From contig JAHLKX010000001.1 of NCBI GenBank assembly GCA_020444515.1, positions 744,001 to 808,000 of the forward strand: a DNA stretch of 64,000 bases, in the 5' to 3' direction. Source of the DNA: Bacteroidota bacterium (GTDB lineage: Bacteria; Bacteroidota; Bacteroidia; Bacteroidales; JAADJA01). Shown here piece by piece: positions 26,920 through 34,914 of this stretch; the first letter of the stretch is position 1, and the number at the start of each line of letters is the position of its first letter. The notes under the pieces were generated by a model. That model was given only the letters and a program-made list of their open reading frames with translations. It did no database searches and was not told the origin of the DNA. The position numbers were made by a program, and so were the translations under genes.

Positions 26920-28566
26920 TTACCAAAACATAGCGTACAATACGACCAGTAGGATCATAATGACATAGGAAGCAATATTGAAGTTTTTCCCGGTGATAAA
27001 CATTTTATTGGTTAGCACGATCCCTTTGGGATCATCATCGAATTTATTGGTCGATAAGCTAACCATAGCAATGACCACCATGGTGATGAGAAAGGTATAG
27101 AACATCTGATCCATCCAGGGCAATCCCAAAGCAGGAATTTTTAATAAAAGGGCAACCGGAATGGAAGCCAGAATGCCAGCAATAGCGCCCTTATTGGTCG
27201 CCTTCTTATAGAACAATCCCAGCATGAATACGGCCAGAATGCCGGGACTTACAAGTCCGGTATACTCTTGAATGTACTGGAATGCTTGCTCTAAATTCCC
27301 CAGCATCGGGGCCATAAAAATGGCAATTGCCAGAGCAATACCTCCTGTTATACGCCCAATGGCAACATCTCTGTTTTTTTTCGCCTTGTTTTCGAAATAG
27401 GGTTTATATATATCCATGGTAAAAATAGTAGCTGTAGAGTTGACCATAGAAGCAAGAGAAGAAACAATGGCTGCTGCTAAAGCTGCAACCACCAGGCCTT
27501 TTAGTCCGGATGGAATGAAGGTACTGATCAGCCATGGATATGCCTTATCGTAATTCATACTGCCATCGGCTTTAACAAAGGCCTCCTGTACACCATCGAT
27601 CACAGAAGTACCTTCTGGTTGTGAGAACATGACCCACACGGCAATTCCGGGAATGACGACAAACAGCGGAACGATCAATTTTAGAAATCCGGCGAAAACG
27701 ATGCCCCTTTGTGATTCACGGAGGCTTTTAGCAGCCAGTGTTCGTTGAATGATGTATTGATTGAATCCCCAATAATATAAATTGGCAACCCACATCCCCC
27801 CTATCAGGACGGCAATACCTGGCAGATTTGAGAACTCCGGATTATCCTTTTTCAGGATCATGTGAAATTTATCCCCTGCTGTTTCATAAATGTGGGCGAA
27901 CCCGGCAATGATTCCTCCATCAGGCGTAACATGATGAAGGGCGATCAGGGTTGTAATAAAACCACCCAGTACAAGCAAGACAACCTGTATCACATCGGTC
28001 CAGGCAACCGCCGCAAGGCCCCCATATATCGAATAGGCGGCAGCAAAACATGCCAGTGCCAGAATAGCCGGAAAGATCAGACTTCCGTCACCAATACCCA
28101 GTATGGTATCAAGGGCTTTCCCTCCCAGAAAAAGTACAGAGGTAAGGTTGACAAAAATGAATAGCCCGATCCAGAATACAGCCAGAATGGTTTTCAAGTT
28201 CGTGCTGTATCGCTTTTCAATGAATTCAGGAATGGTATACAATCCTTTTTCAATAAAAACCGGGAGAAAATATTTACCAACGATGATCAGCGTAAGAGCG
28301 GCCATCCACTCATAGGAAGCAATGGCAAGGCCCAGTGCCATGCCCGATCCGGACATACCGATCATTTGTTCAGCTGATATATTGGCGGCAATCAGTGAGG
28401 CGCCTATGGCCCACCACGGAAGCGATTTCCCGGCAAGAAAATAGTCTTCTGCATTGCGTTCATGCCCCTTCTTATTTCGGGAAACCCATAAACCAATACC
28501 CAGAATAACGATAGCGTAGACAATAAAAATCAGGTAATCAAGCAAGGAAAAATTGGTTGCATTCAT
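26920..28566 (-). CDS. Sodium:solute symporter of the SGLT branch (SSS/SLC5 family)
   Basis: 548 residues with about 14 membrane segments. The N-terminal helix LDYLIFIVYAIVILGIGLWVS, then DYFLAGKSLPWWAIGASLIAANISAEQMIGMSG, matches vSGLT-like sodium/sugar transporters, including the Na2-site region. GGLAAVAWTDVIQVVLL is the usual SSS motif. It imports a sugar or related solute with Na+; which one is unknown. A TAnnTTTG box precedes it between this gene and pcrA. Confidence 0.9.
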   Translation of the reverse strand: MNATNFSLLDYLIFIVYAIVILGIGLWVSRNKKGHERNAEDYFLAGKSLPWWAIGASLIAANISAEQMIGMSGSGMALGLAIASYEWMAALTLIIVGKYFLPVFIEKGLYTIPEFIEKRYSTNLKTILAVFWIGLFIFVNLTSVLFLGGKALDTILGIGDGSLIFPAILALACFAAAYSIYGGLAAVAWTDVIQVVLLVLGGFITTLIALHHVTPDGGIIAGFAHIYETAGDKFHMILKKDNPEFSNLPGIAVLIGGMWVANLYYWGFNQYIIQRTLAAKSLRESQRGIVFAGFLKLIVPLFVVIPGIAVWVMFSQPEGTSVIDGVQEAFVKADGSMNYDKAYPWLISTFIPSGLKGLVVAALAAAIVSSLASMVNSTATIFTMDIYKPYFENKAKKNRDVAIGRITGGIALAIAIFMAPMLGNLEQAFQYIQEYTGLVSPGILAVFMLGLFYKKATNKGAIAGILASIPVALLLKIPALGLPWMDQMFYTFLITMVVIAMVSLSTNKFDDDPKGIVLTNKMFITGKNFNIASYVIMILLVVLYAMFW

Positions 28567-28603
28567 ATGTCGAGCCTATAAGTGATTCAATAATAGCCAG
28601 CGT

Positions 28604-28611
28604 CAAATATA
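28604..28611 (-). promoter_or_regulatory. -7 box for the SGLT-like symporter gene
   Basis: Minus-strand TATATTTG, 37 bases before the ATG, in the gap after pcrA. Confidence 0.4.
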
Positions 28612-28629
28612 CAAAAGGAAGCTTAATGC

Positions 28630-30918
28630 TTATCCTACAATTTTCAATTTAGCATATTTTAAAAGCAATTGCTTTTGACCCACATTTTTAAAAAACACAG
28701 CCGCCTTTCTGCTGGCACCTGCACCTTCCACACTGATCACCTTGCCTTTGCCAAAACGACTGTGTTCCACTTCGATGCCAGGTTGTATTTTTTGGATCAG
28801 ATCCGGATCAACGCCAACAGCCGATCCGGAATCGAATGCATTTACTTTTTTCAGGTTCTTTCGCTGAAACGCAGGTGGATTATTGAGTGTTTTCGATGGT
28901 TTTGTTGAAGGAACAGATCTGGTTCGCTGAGGAAATTCAAGAAATTGCTCGTTGATCTCTTCAATAAAACGACTGGCTTCGCAAATGGTCAGGTTCCCCC
29001 ACCGATAGCGCGTTTCGGCATAAGATAGATAAAGTCTTTTTTCCGCCCTTGTCAGTGCAACATAAAATAGCCGGCGTTCTTCCTCCAGATCAGGGCGGGA
29101 ACCCAATGACTGGATTGATGGAAAAAGATTCTCTTCCATCCCTACCACATAAACATATGGAAATTCAAGACCTTTAGCAGCATGTATGGTCATCAGTGAA
29201 ACTTTATCACGATCATCGTCATCATTGGTATCAGCATCCGTAATGAGGGCAACTTCCTGGAGGAACATGTCCAGTGTCCGTATGGATTGATCTTCAGCAT
29301 TGAGCTCCTGCCCGGGTATCAGTGGTGAATCTTTATCCGAATATTCCTTGATCGCATTGAGCAACTCCTCAATGTTCTCATATCGACTGATCCCTTCTGG
29401 AGTTTTATCTTCATACAACTCTTTCAACATCCCTGAAGAACCGGCAATCAGTTTAGCCAGGTCATAGGCATTTTTCTTCTTTACCTGGGCTGTAAAACTG
29501 CGGATCATGGTAACAAAGGCATCCATACGGTTGAGCACACCGCTATTGAGGCCCAGTTGATATTTCCCCGGATGCGCATAGACATCCCACTGGGTTGTAT
29601 TATGCGCTTCGGCAGCTATGATGATCTTTTCCTGTGTGGTTTTACCAATTCCTCGTGCGGGGTAGTTGATGATCCTTCGCAATGCTTCCTCATCATTGTT
29701 ATTGACGCAAAGCCTCATATAAGCCAGCAGGTCTTTGATCTCTTTCCGGTTATAAAATGACAATCCTCCGTAAATCCGGTAGGGTATATTGAGTTTGCGC
29801 AATGCTTCTTCAATAGACCTGGATTGTGCATTGGTCCGGTACAGGATGGCAAAGGCATCATTCCTGACCTGCTGATTCATTTTATTTTCAAAAATGCTGT
29901 TGGCCACCAGGGCACCTTCTTCACTGTCGGAATTGGCCTTGATTAACTGGATCCTTTCCCCCTCATCATTTTCGGTCCAGATCTCTTTAAATATCTGATC
30001 TTTATTATTTACAATCACCGAATTGGCAGCCTTCACGATCATCCTGGTCGACCGATAATTTTGTTCAAGTTTAAATTCCAGGGCATCGGGATAATCGCGT
30101 TTAAAATTGAGGATATTCTGGATATTGGCACCCCGAAAGGCATAAATACTTTGGGCATCATCCCCAACAACGCAAATATTTTCATTATTGGCTGCCAATT
30201 GTTTGATGATCATATATTGCACCCGGTTTGTATCCTGGTACTCATCCACCAGAATAAACTGAAACTTGCGCTGGTATTTGAGCAATACTTCCGGGAAGTC
30301 GCGCAACAGCATGTAAGTATTCAGTAATAGATCATCAAAGTCCATGGCAGAAGCTTTGAAACAACGTTGCTTATAAACCTTGTACATTTGACCGATGTGA
30401 GGTTTACCGGCCATTTTATCCTGGAGTAATAACTCTTCACTGGCATTATAGGCTTCTGCGGTGATCAGATTGGTTTTGGCAGCAGAAATCCGATGAAGGA
30501 CATAATTGGGTGTATACACCTTATCATCAGCATTCATCTCTTTGATAATGGCCTTGATGAGCCTTTTTGAATCGTCGGTATCGTAAATGGAAAAATTGGA
30601 GGGAAATCCGATACGTTGAGCTTCCGTGCGGAGCACCCTTGCAAAAATGGAGTGAAAAGTGCCCATCCACACATTTTTAGCATCGGCACTTCCCACAAGA
30701 CGTATGATCCGTTCTTTCATTTCGCGGGCTGCCTTATTGGTAAAAGTCAGGGCGAGAATATTGAAGGGGTCAATTCCCATATTCAAAAGGTGTGCAACCC
30801 GATAGGTCAATACCCGGGTCTTTCCTGAGCCTGCGCCAGCAATAACCATCACAGGCCCCTCAACCGCTTCAACAGCTGCTTTTTGTTCCTTGTTCAGATC
30901 TGCTAAAATATCTGCCAC
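28630..30918 (-). CDS. pcrA: ATP-dependent DNA helicase of the UvrD/PcrA family
   Basis: The 762-residue superfamily 1 helicase has motif I AGAGSGKTRVLTYR at residues 28-41, and motif Ia LTFTNKAAREM. Motif II is ILVDEYQDTN, motif III is VVGDDAQSIYAFRGA, and motif VI is YVALTRAEKRLYLSYA. The C-terminal Tudor-like region (PGIEVEHSRFGKGKVISVEG) is typical of PcrA. It unwinds 3'-5' in nucleotide-excision and mismatch repair. The start is GTG; an ATG five bases upstream is out of frame. Its -7 box lies 18 bases upstream. Confidence 0.95.
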   Translation of the reverse strand: MADILADLNKEQKAAVEAVEGPVMVIAGAGSGKTRVLTYRVAHLLNMGIDPFNILALTFTNKAAREMKERIIRLVGSADAKNVWMGTFHSIFARVLRTEAQRIGFPSNFSIYDTDDSKRLIKAIIKEMNADDKVYTPNYVLHRISAAKTNLITAEAYNASEELLLQDKMAGKPHIGQMYKVYKQRCFKASAMDFDDLLLNTYMLLRDFPEVLLKYQRKFQFILVDEYQDTNRVQYMIIKQLAANNENICVVGDDAQSIYAFRGANIQNILNFKRDYPDALEFKLEQNYRSTRMIVKAANSVIVNNKDQIFKEIWTENDEGERIQLIKANSDSEEGALVANSIFENKMNQQVRNDAFAILYRTNAQSRSIEEALRKLNIPYRIYGGLSFYNRKEIKDLLAYMRLCVNNNDEEALRRIINYPARGIGKTTQEKIIIAAEAHNTTQWDVYAHPGKYQLGLNSGVLNRMDAFVTMIRSFTAQVKKKNAYDLAKLIAGSSGMLKELYEDKTPEGISRYENIEELLNAIKEYSDKDSPLIPGQELNAEDQSIRTLDMFLQEVALITDADTNDDDDRDKVSLMTIHAAKGLEFPYVYVVGMEENLFPSIQSLGSRPDLEEERRLFYVALTRAEKRLYLSYAETRYRWGNLTICEASRFIEEINEQFLEFPQRTRSVPSTKPSKTLNNPPAFQRKNLKKVNAFDSGSAVGVDPDLIQKIQPGIEVEHSRFGKGKVISVEGAGASRKAAVFFKNVGQKQLLLKYAKLKIVG

Positions 30919-30935
30919 ACCATTTTTTTAAGGGG

Positions 30936-30943
30936 CAAAATTA
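30936..30943 (-). promoter_or_regulatory. -7 box for pcrA
   Basis: Minus-strand TAATTTTG, 18 bases before the GTG start. Confidence 0.45.
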
Positions 30944-31034
30944 AGGATAATTGGGGCTTGAGTTATGATAATGGAGCCCCCGTTAGGAAAAGTTATTCAC
31001 AGGTACTTGAACGGATGATGACTGTTATGGAGGA

Positions 31035-31478
31035 CTAAACCCTATAATCCAGTGAATTTGAATTAAATTTCATCCCCATTGTATCCTTCACATAAATTTT
31101 TACTTTATGAGGATGAAATTCCCTTTTTTCGAGTGTTTCTTTATAATGACCGATCTCAGCCTCGCAGCTCACTTCATCACCCACTTTTAAAATCCGCGGA
31201 AACTTACAATGTACTTTTTTCGGGTCAAGCTGAAAAATCTGGGAGGACTGTATATTATAGAAACTGATAAAAGGCGCCATCATTTTGACTTGCTTTTTAC
31301 CTGTATTCTTAACATGTATCTCCAGGTATTTTTGATCACCGGGGGTATTATGTGGTTTATAATCACAATGGACCGCCAATTTTTTTCCGGGTTTATAAAG
31401 AATGGCCAGCAATACGGTGATAAGAAGGATCAGGACAACGGCCGACCCAACGATAAAGAAGGCAGAAGTAACTTCCAT
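31035..31478 (-). CDS. Single-pass membrane protein of unknown function
   Basis: 147 residues. One membrane helix (FFIVGSAVVLILLITVLLAIL, residues 7-27) anchors a strand-rich domain (LAVHCDYKPHNTPGDQKYLEIHVKN) that looks like an Ig-type fold. Basic residues follow the helix, so the domain may face the cytoplasm. It is 36 bases after the NifS-SelD gene and probably the last gene of the selenium operon, but no link to selenium is evident in the sequence. Confidence 0.55.
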   Translation of the reverse strand: MEVTSAFFIVGSAVVLILLITVLLAILYKPGKKLAVHCDYKPHNTPGDQKYLEIHVKNTGKKQVKMMAPFISFYNIQSSQIFQLDPKKVHCKFPRILKVGDEVSCEAEIGHYKETLEKREFHPHKVKIYVKDTMGMKFNSNSLDYRV

Positions 31479-31514
31479 GGTGGTTAACTTTTAGGTGGCC
31501 AATATAAGCAAAAA

Positions 31515-33725
31515 TTAGAAAGCTTTCAAATAAATTTTACCAACACCCTTTTCGCGAACGCGTCCAATAACTGCAACTTCATTTAATCCATTTCCCTTCA
31601 ATTCTGCTAATAAAGATTGTGCTTTCGATGATGGAATACTGATCAATAAACCACCGGATGTCTGGGCATCACACAATAAAAGCTGTTGATGCACTGCGGT
31701 AAACTTACCCCAATCAACTGCTTCATCCACATATTCCTTGTTATTGACGGTACCACCGGGGATGATGCCATTGATGGCCAGTTGCTCAACACCTGCTATC
31801 AATGGGACACGTTCAGGATCAATTTCAACATCCATACCGCTCCCTTTGGACATCTCCCAAAGATGTCCCAGCAATCCAAACCCGGTGACATCGGTACAGG
31901 CATTTACCGGGAAATGGGTCATGACTTCTGCTGCTGTTTTATTCAATGATCTCATAATGGCTTTTGCTTTATTGGCCACAGATATATCTGTTAATCCCCG
32001 CTTCAAGGCCGTTGCTATGATTCCGGTACCAATGGGTTTGGTCAGAACCAGTGCATCTCCCGCTTTCAGATTATTATTGGCCAGAATCTTGTCAGGATGA
32101 ATGATCCCGGTTACCGTCATCCCGAATTTGGGTTCTGTATCTTCCACCGTATGGCCTCCAAGGATATGCATTCCGGCTTCTTCAGCTACATCCTGCGCGC
32201 CTTTTAAAATTTGTTTGAGCACTTCCTCCGGTAACCGGTTATCAGGAAACCCGACGATATTAAGGGCGAACAATGGTTTTCCGCCCATGGCATAAATATC
32301 ACTCAGGGCATTGGCAGCAGCAATGGCTCCAAAATCATAGGGATCATCTACGATCGGTGTAAAGAAATCAACCGTTTGGATAATGGCCTGTTCTTCGTTG
32401 ATTTTGTAAACTGCAGCATCATCGGCCGAACTCAATGAAATGAGGACATTGGGATCGACCGGTAAAGGGAAGTCCTTCAATACCCGCTCCAAATATTGCG
32501 GCCGGATTTTACATGCACATCCCAATCCATGGGTATATTGGGTGAGCTTTACATCGCTTAAATCAACCACTGTAACAGGCTTTAAATCGGCTGGTGACTT
32601 CAGATTATGCACCACCTTTACAATGCTGTTCACAGCCTTTTCAATCTCTTCTGAAGTTGTATGTCTTCCTGTTGAAAAGCGGATGGTCCCCATGGCATAT
32701 TGGACCGGCAACTTCATAGCCTCAAGCACGGGTGATACATCTACCGAGTCGGTATGGCAGGCAGCACCAGCAGATGCGGCCACATCTTTCAATCCGGCCA
32801 GTAAGGTATTGGCTTCTACACCGGGAAATGAGATGCTCAGTGTGTTGGGTAATCGTTTTTCAGGATGGCCGTTTAACTTAATATCGGGGAGTTTTTCAAA
32901 CAATCCGTCATTCAATGCATCCCGCATCTTCTTCAAATGCTGCATGGTCTTTTGCAGATCGCGCTGTGCCAGTTCAGCAGCTTTTCCCAGACCTACAATT
33001 TCCAACACATTTTCGGTGCCCGCCCGAAGGTTCATTTCATGATCAGCTCCATGGATCAGTTTTTGCAACTTTATACCTCTTCTGATATACAATGCTCCGA
33101 TACCTTTGGGCGCATAGAGTTTATGACCTGCTATGGAGAGCAAGTCTACACCCATCTTTTCAACATTCACTTCAATTTTTCCCAGCGATTGGGCCGCATC
33201 CGAATGAAACAGAATTTGGTATTTTTTAGCAACTTTACCAATCTCTTCGATGGGTTGAATGGTTCCCACTTCGTTATTGGCATGCATCACCGAGATCAGG
33301 ATCGTTTGCGGGGTGATGGCTTTTTCAACATCTTCAACTGCAACCAATCCAAATTCATCCACCGGGATATACGTAATGTTAAATCCTTCCTGCTCCAGGT
33401 AGCGGCATACCTCCGTCACTGCAGGGTGCTCTACCGAGGAGGTGATGATATGATTTCCCTTTCCCCTGTTGGCAAAAGCCGCCCCTTTAATGGCGTAATT
33501 ATTCGACTCGGTACCACCACTGGTAAAAATGATCTCATCGGGGTTGGCACCAATCAGTGAAGCAATTTGCTCCCGGGCCCGAATCACCGCTTTTTTAGTT
33601 GTTTCACCATAGCTGTGCACACTGGATGGATTTCCAAAATACTCATCCAGGAATGGCTTCATTGCACTGGCAACTTCTTTGTCAATGGGCGTCGTGGCAT
33701 TATAATCGAGATAAATGGGTATCAT
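31515..33725 (-). CDS. Fused cysteine desulfurase (NifS/IscS-like) and selenide,water dikinase (SelD)
   Basis: 736 residues in one frame. Residues 1-~385 are a NifS/IscS-class desulfurase: PLP lysine K202 in SIAGHKLYAPKG and a catalytic-loop cysteine C323 in SAGAACHTDS. Residues ~392-736 are SelD: LTQYTHGLG then C403-A-C405-K406, the ATP-binding and catalytic Cys/Lys pair. ADDAAVY and GGHTVEDTEPKFGMTVTG follow. Codons for both cysteines are TGT, so no selenocysteine is used. The desulfurase half can release selenium from selenocysteine as selenide for the SelD half, which makes selenophosphate. The partner gene mnmH is 21 bases upstream. No selA/selB is seen in the window. Confidence 0.92.
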   Translation of the reverse strand: MIPIYLDYNATTPIDKEVASAMKPFLDEYFGNPSSVHSYGETTKKAVIRAREQIASLIGANPDEIIFTSGGTESNNYAIKGAAFANRGKGNHIITSSVEHPAVTEVCRYLEQEGFNITYIPVDEFGLVAVEDVEKAITPQTILISVMHANNEVGTIQPIEEIGKVAKKYQILFHSDAAQSLGKIEVNVEKMGVDLLSIAGHKLYAPKGIGALYIRRGIKLQKLIHGADHEMNLRAGTENVLEIVGLGKAAELAQRDLQKTMQHLKKMRDALNDGLFEKLPDIKLNGHPEKRLPNTLSISFPGVEANTLLAGLKDVAASAGAACHTDSVDVSPVLEAMKLPVQYAMGTIRFSTGRHTTSEEIEKAVNSIVKVVHNLKSPADLKPVTVVDLSDVKLTQYTHGLGCACKIRPQYLERVLKDFPLPVDPNVLISLSSADDAAVYKINEEQAIIQTVDFFTPIVDDPYDFGAIAAANALSDIYAMGGKPLFALNIVGFPDNRLPEEVLKQILKGAQDVAEEAGMHILGGHTVEDTEPKFGMTVTGIIHPDKILANNNLKAGDALVLTKPIGTGIIATALKRGLTDISVANKAKAIMRSLNKTAAEVMTHFPVNACTDVTGFGLLGHLWEMSKGSGMDVEIDPERVPLIAGVEQLAINGIIPGGTVNNKEYVDEAVDWGKFTAVHQQLLLCDAQTSGGLLISIPSSKAQSLLAELKGNGLNEVAVIGRVREKGVGKIYLKAF

Positions 33726-33746
33726 TCCGGATCCTTTTAATTTGAT

Positions 33747-34775
33747 TCAAAATTGTATATCGACAACAGATTGTTTTAAATATTCAACAATGTTTTGATC
33801 ACTGGCTGGTGAACAGGGTAAATGATGCACCTTTTTCTGATCGCGCATTCCAAGTCCTTTCAGGTATGCCTTATCATAATAAGTGAGAAGCAAATCGGCA
33901 ACGGTTTCAAAATCCTTATCATAAAGGGCCTTCACAGCATTCTTTTCATTTAATCCACCCAGGCGTTTGGCAATACGGTGAATGGCTGCCTCCAGTTTTT
34001 CAGTGTCAAAGGTGGCGTAGTCCTTCACAAGCCTATTGATACGCTCAGCTTTATCTACATCCATGAAAAGCACATTGGTGGCTCTGATTCTGAAAAAAAG
34101 CGGATCAGGGAGTGACACTCTGCCAATGGACTTACTTTCATCTTCAAGCCAGATGGGTTTATTGAAATCGAACAACTGCCATTGCTCGTATAGGTCGTTC
34201 TCAAATTGCTCTGTTGTAGGCTGTGTCGGCTGGCCCAAATCTCCAAATGCTGATCCCCGGTGATGGGCCATCTCCTCCAGTTCCAACACCTGCTCCCCTG
34301 CCCTTTTCAGTTTCTGCAAAACTTCTGATTTCCCGCTTCCCGTTTTACCACCTAAAACAATCAATTTCGATTTTATCTCCCAGGATTTACGGATGAAATG
34401 TCGGTAAGCTTTGTATCCACCTTCCAGGACTTTTACCTGATAACCAGCAGTTTCAAAAAGAAATCCCATGTTTTTACTTCGCAATCCACCCCGCCAACAG
34501 TAAACCAAAACAGTATGATCTTTAATCTTTGCCCGGGCATCCAAAATAATTTGCTTCATTTTTGGTCCTACCAATTCCAACCCCTTGAGAATTGCAGCAT
34601 TTCTACCCGTTTGCTTATAAAGTGTGCCAACGATCTTTCGCTCCTCATCATCAAACAGCGGGATGTTTTCAGCTCCGGGCATATGTCCCTGCCTGAACTC
34701 TGATGGTGAACGAACATCAATCACCGTCGTGTTTTTTTTGCTGCTCAGAAATTCTGCTGTTTCAATATATTCCAT
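33747..34775 (-). CDS. mnmH: tRNA 2-selenouridine synthase
   Basis: 342 residues. An N-terminal rhodanese domain has Cys93 in VYCWRGGLRSKN, followed by a P-loop domain with GGKTGSGKS at residues 142-150. This pairing is diagnostic of MnmH/SelU. It replaces sulfur with selenium in 2-thiouridine at the wobble position of certain tRNAs, via a geranylated intermediate, using selenophosphate. The downstream fusion gene supplies that selenophosphate, so the two form a compact selenouridine operon. Confidence 0.95.
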   Translation of the reverse strand: MEYIETAEFLSSKKNTTVIDVRSPSEFRQGHMPGAENIPLFDDEERKIVGTLYKQTGRNAAILKGLELVGPKMKQIILDARAKIKDHTVLVYCWRGGLRSKNMGFLFETAGYQVKVLEGGYKAYRHFIRKSWEIKSKLIVLGGKTGSGKSEVLQKLKRAGEQVLELEEMAHHRGSAFGDLGQPTQPTTEQFENDLYEQWQLFDFNKPIWLEDESKSIGRVSLPDPLFFRIRATNVLFMDVDKAERINRLVKDYATFDTEKLEAAIHRIAKRLGGLNEKNAVKALYDKDFETVADLLLTYYDKAYLKGLGMRDQKKVHHLPCSPASDQNIVEYLKQSVVDIQF

Positions 34776-34794
34776 ATTCCATCCACTGAGACGT

Positions 34795-34802
34795 CAAAAT
34801 TA
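34795..34802 (-). promoter_or_regulatory. -7 box for the mnmH-nifS/selD operon
   Basis: Minus-strand TAATTTTG, 20 bases before the mnmH ATG; no strong -33 element. Confidence 0.5.
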
Positions 34803-34869
34803 CATTAATTCATTGTGAAATGATATGATAATGCCAATGGATAATTGAACATTCCTTCCATCAATCGCT

Positions 34870-34877
34870 TATATTTG
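34870..34877 (+). promoter_or_regulatory. -7 box for the M1 peptidase gene
   Basis: TATATTTG, 38 bases before the ATG, with TTG at 34845 as a possible upstream element. Confidence 0.5.
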
Positions 34878-34914
34878 TGCGTTGTTTTTATCCAATTCAT
34901 TCAAATAAAAAAAC

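Noticed and set aside
32440-33042. 200-codon plus-strand frame antisense to the NifS-SelD gene
   Set aside because: It lies entirely opposite strongly recognised catalytic motifs on the minus strand and its translation shows no known domain.
31515-33725. Possible selenocysteine codon in SelD
   Set aside because: The two candidate active-site codons read TGT (Cys) on the minus strand; no in-frame TGA was found.
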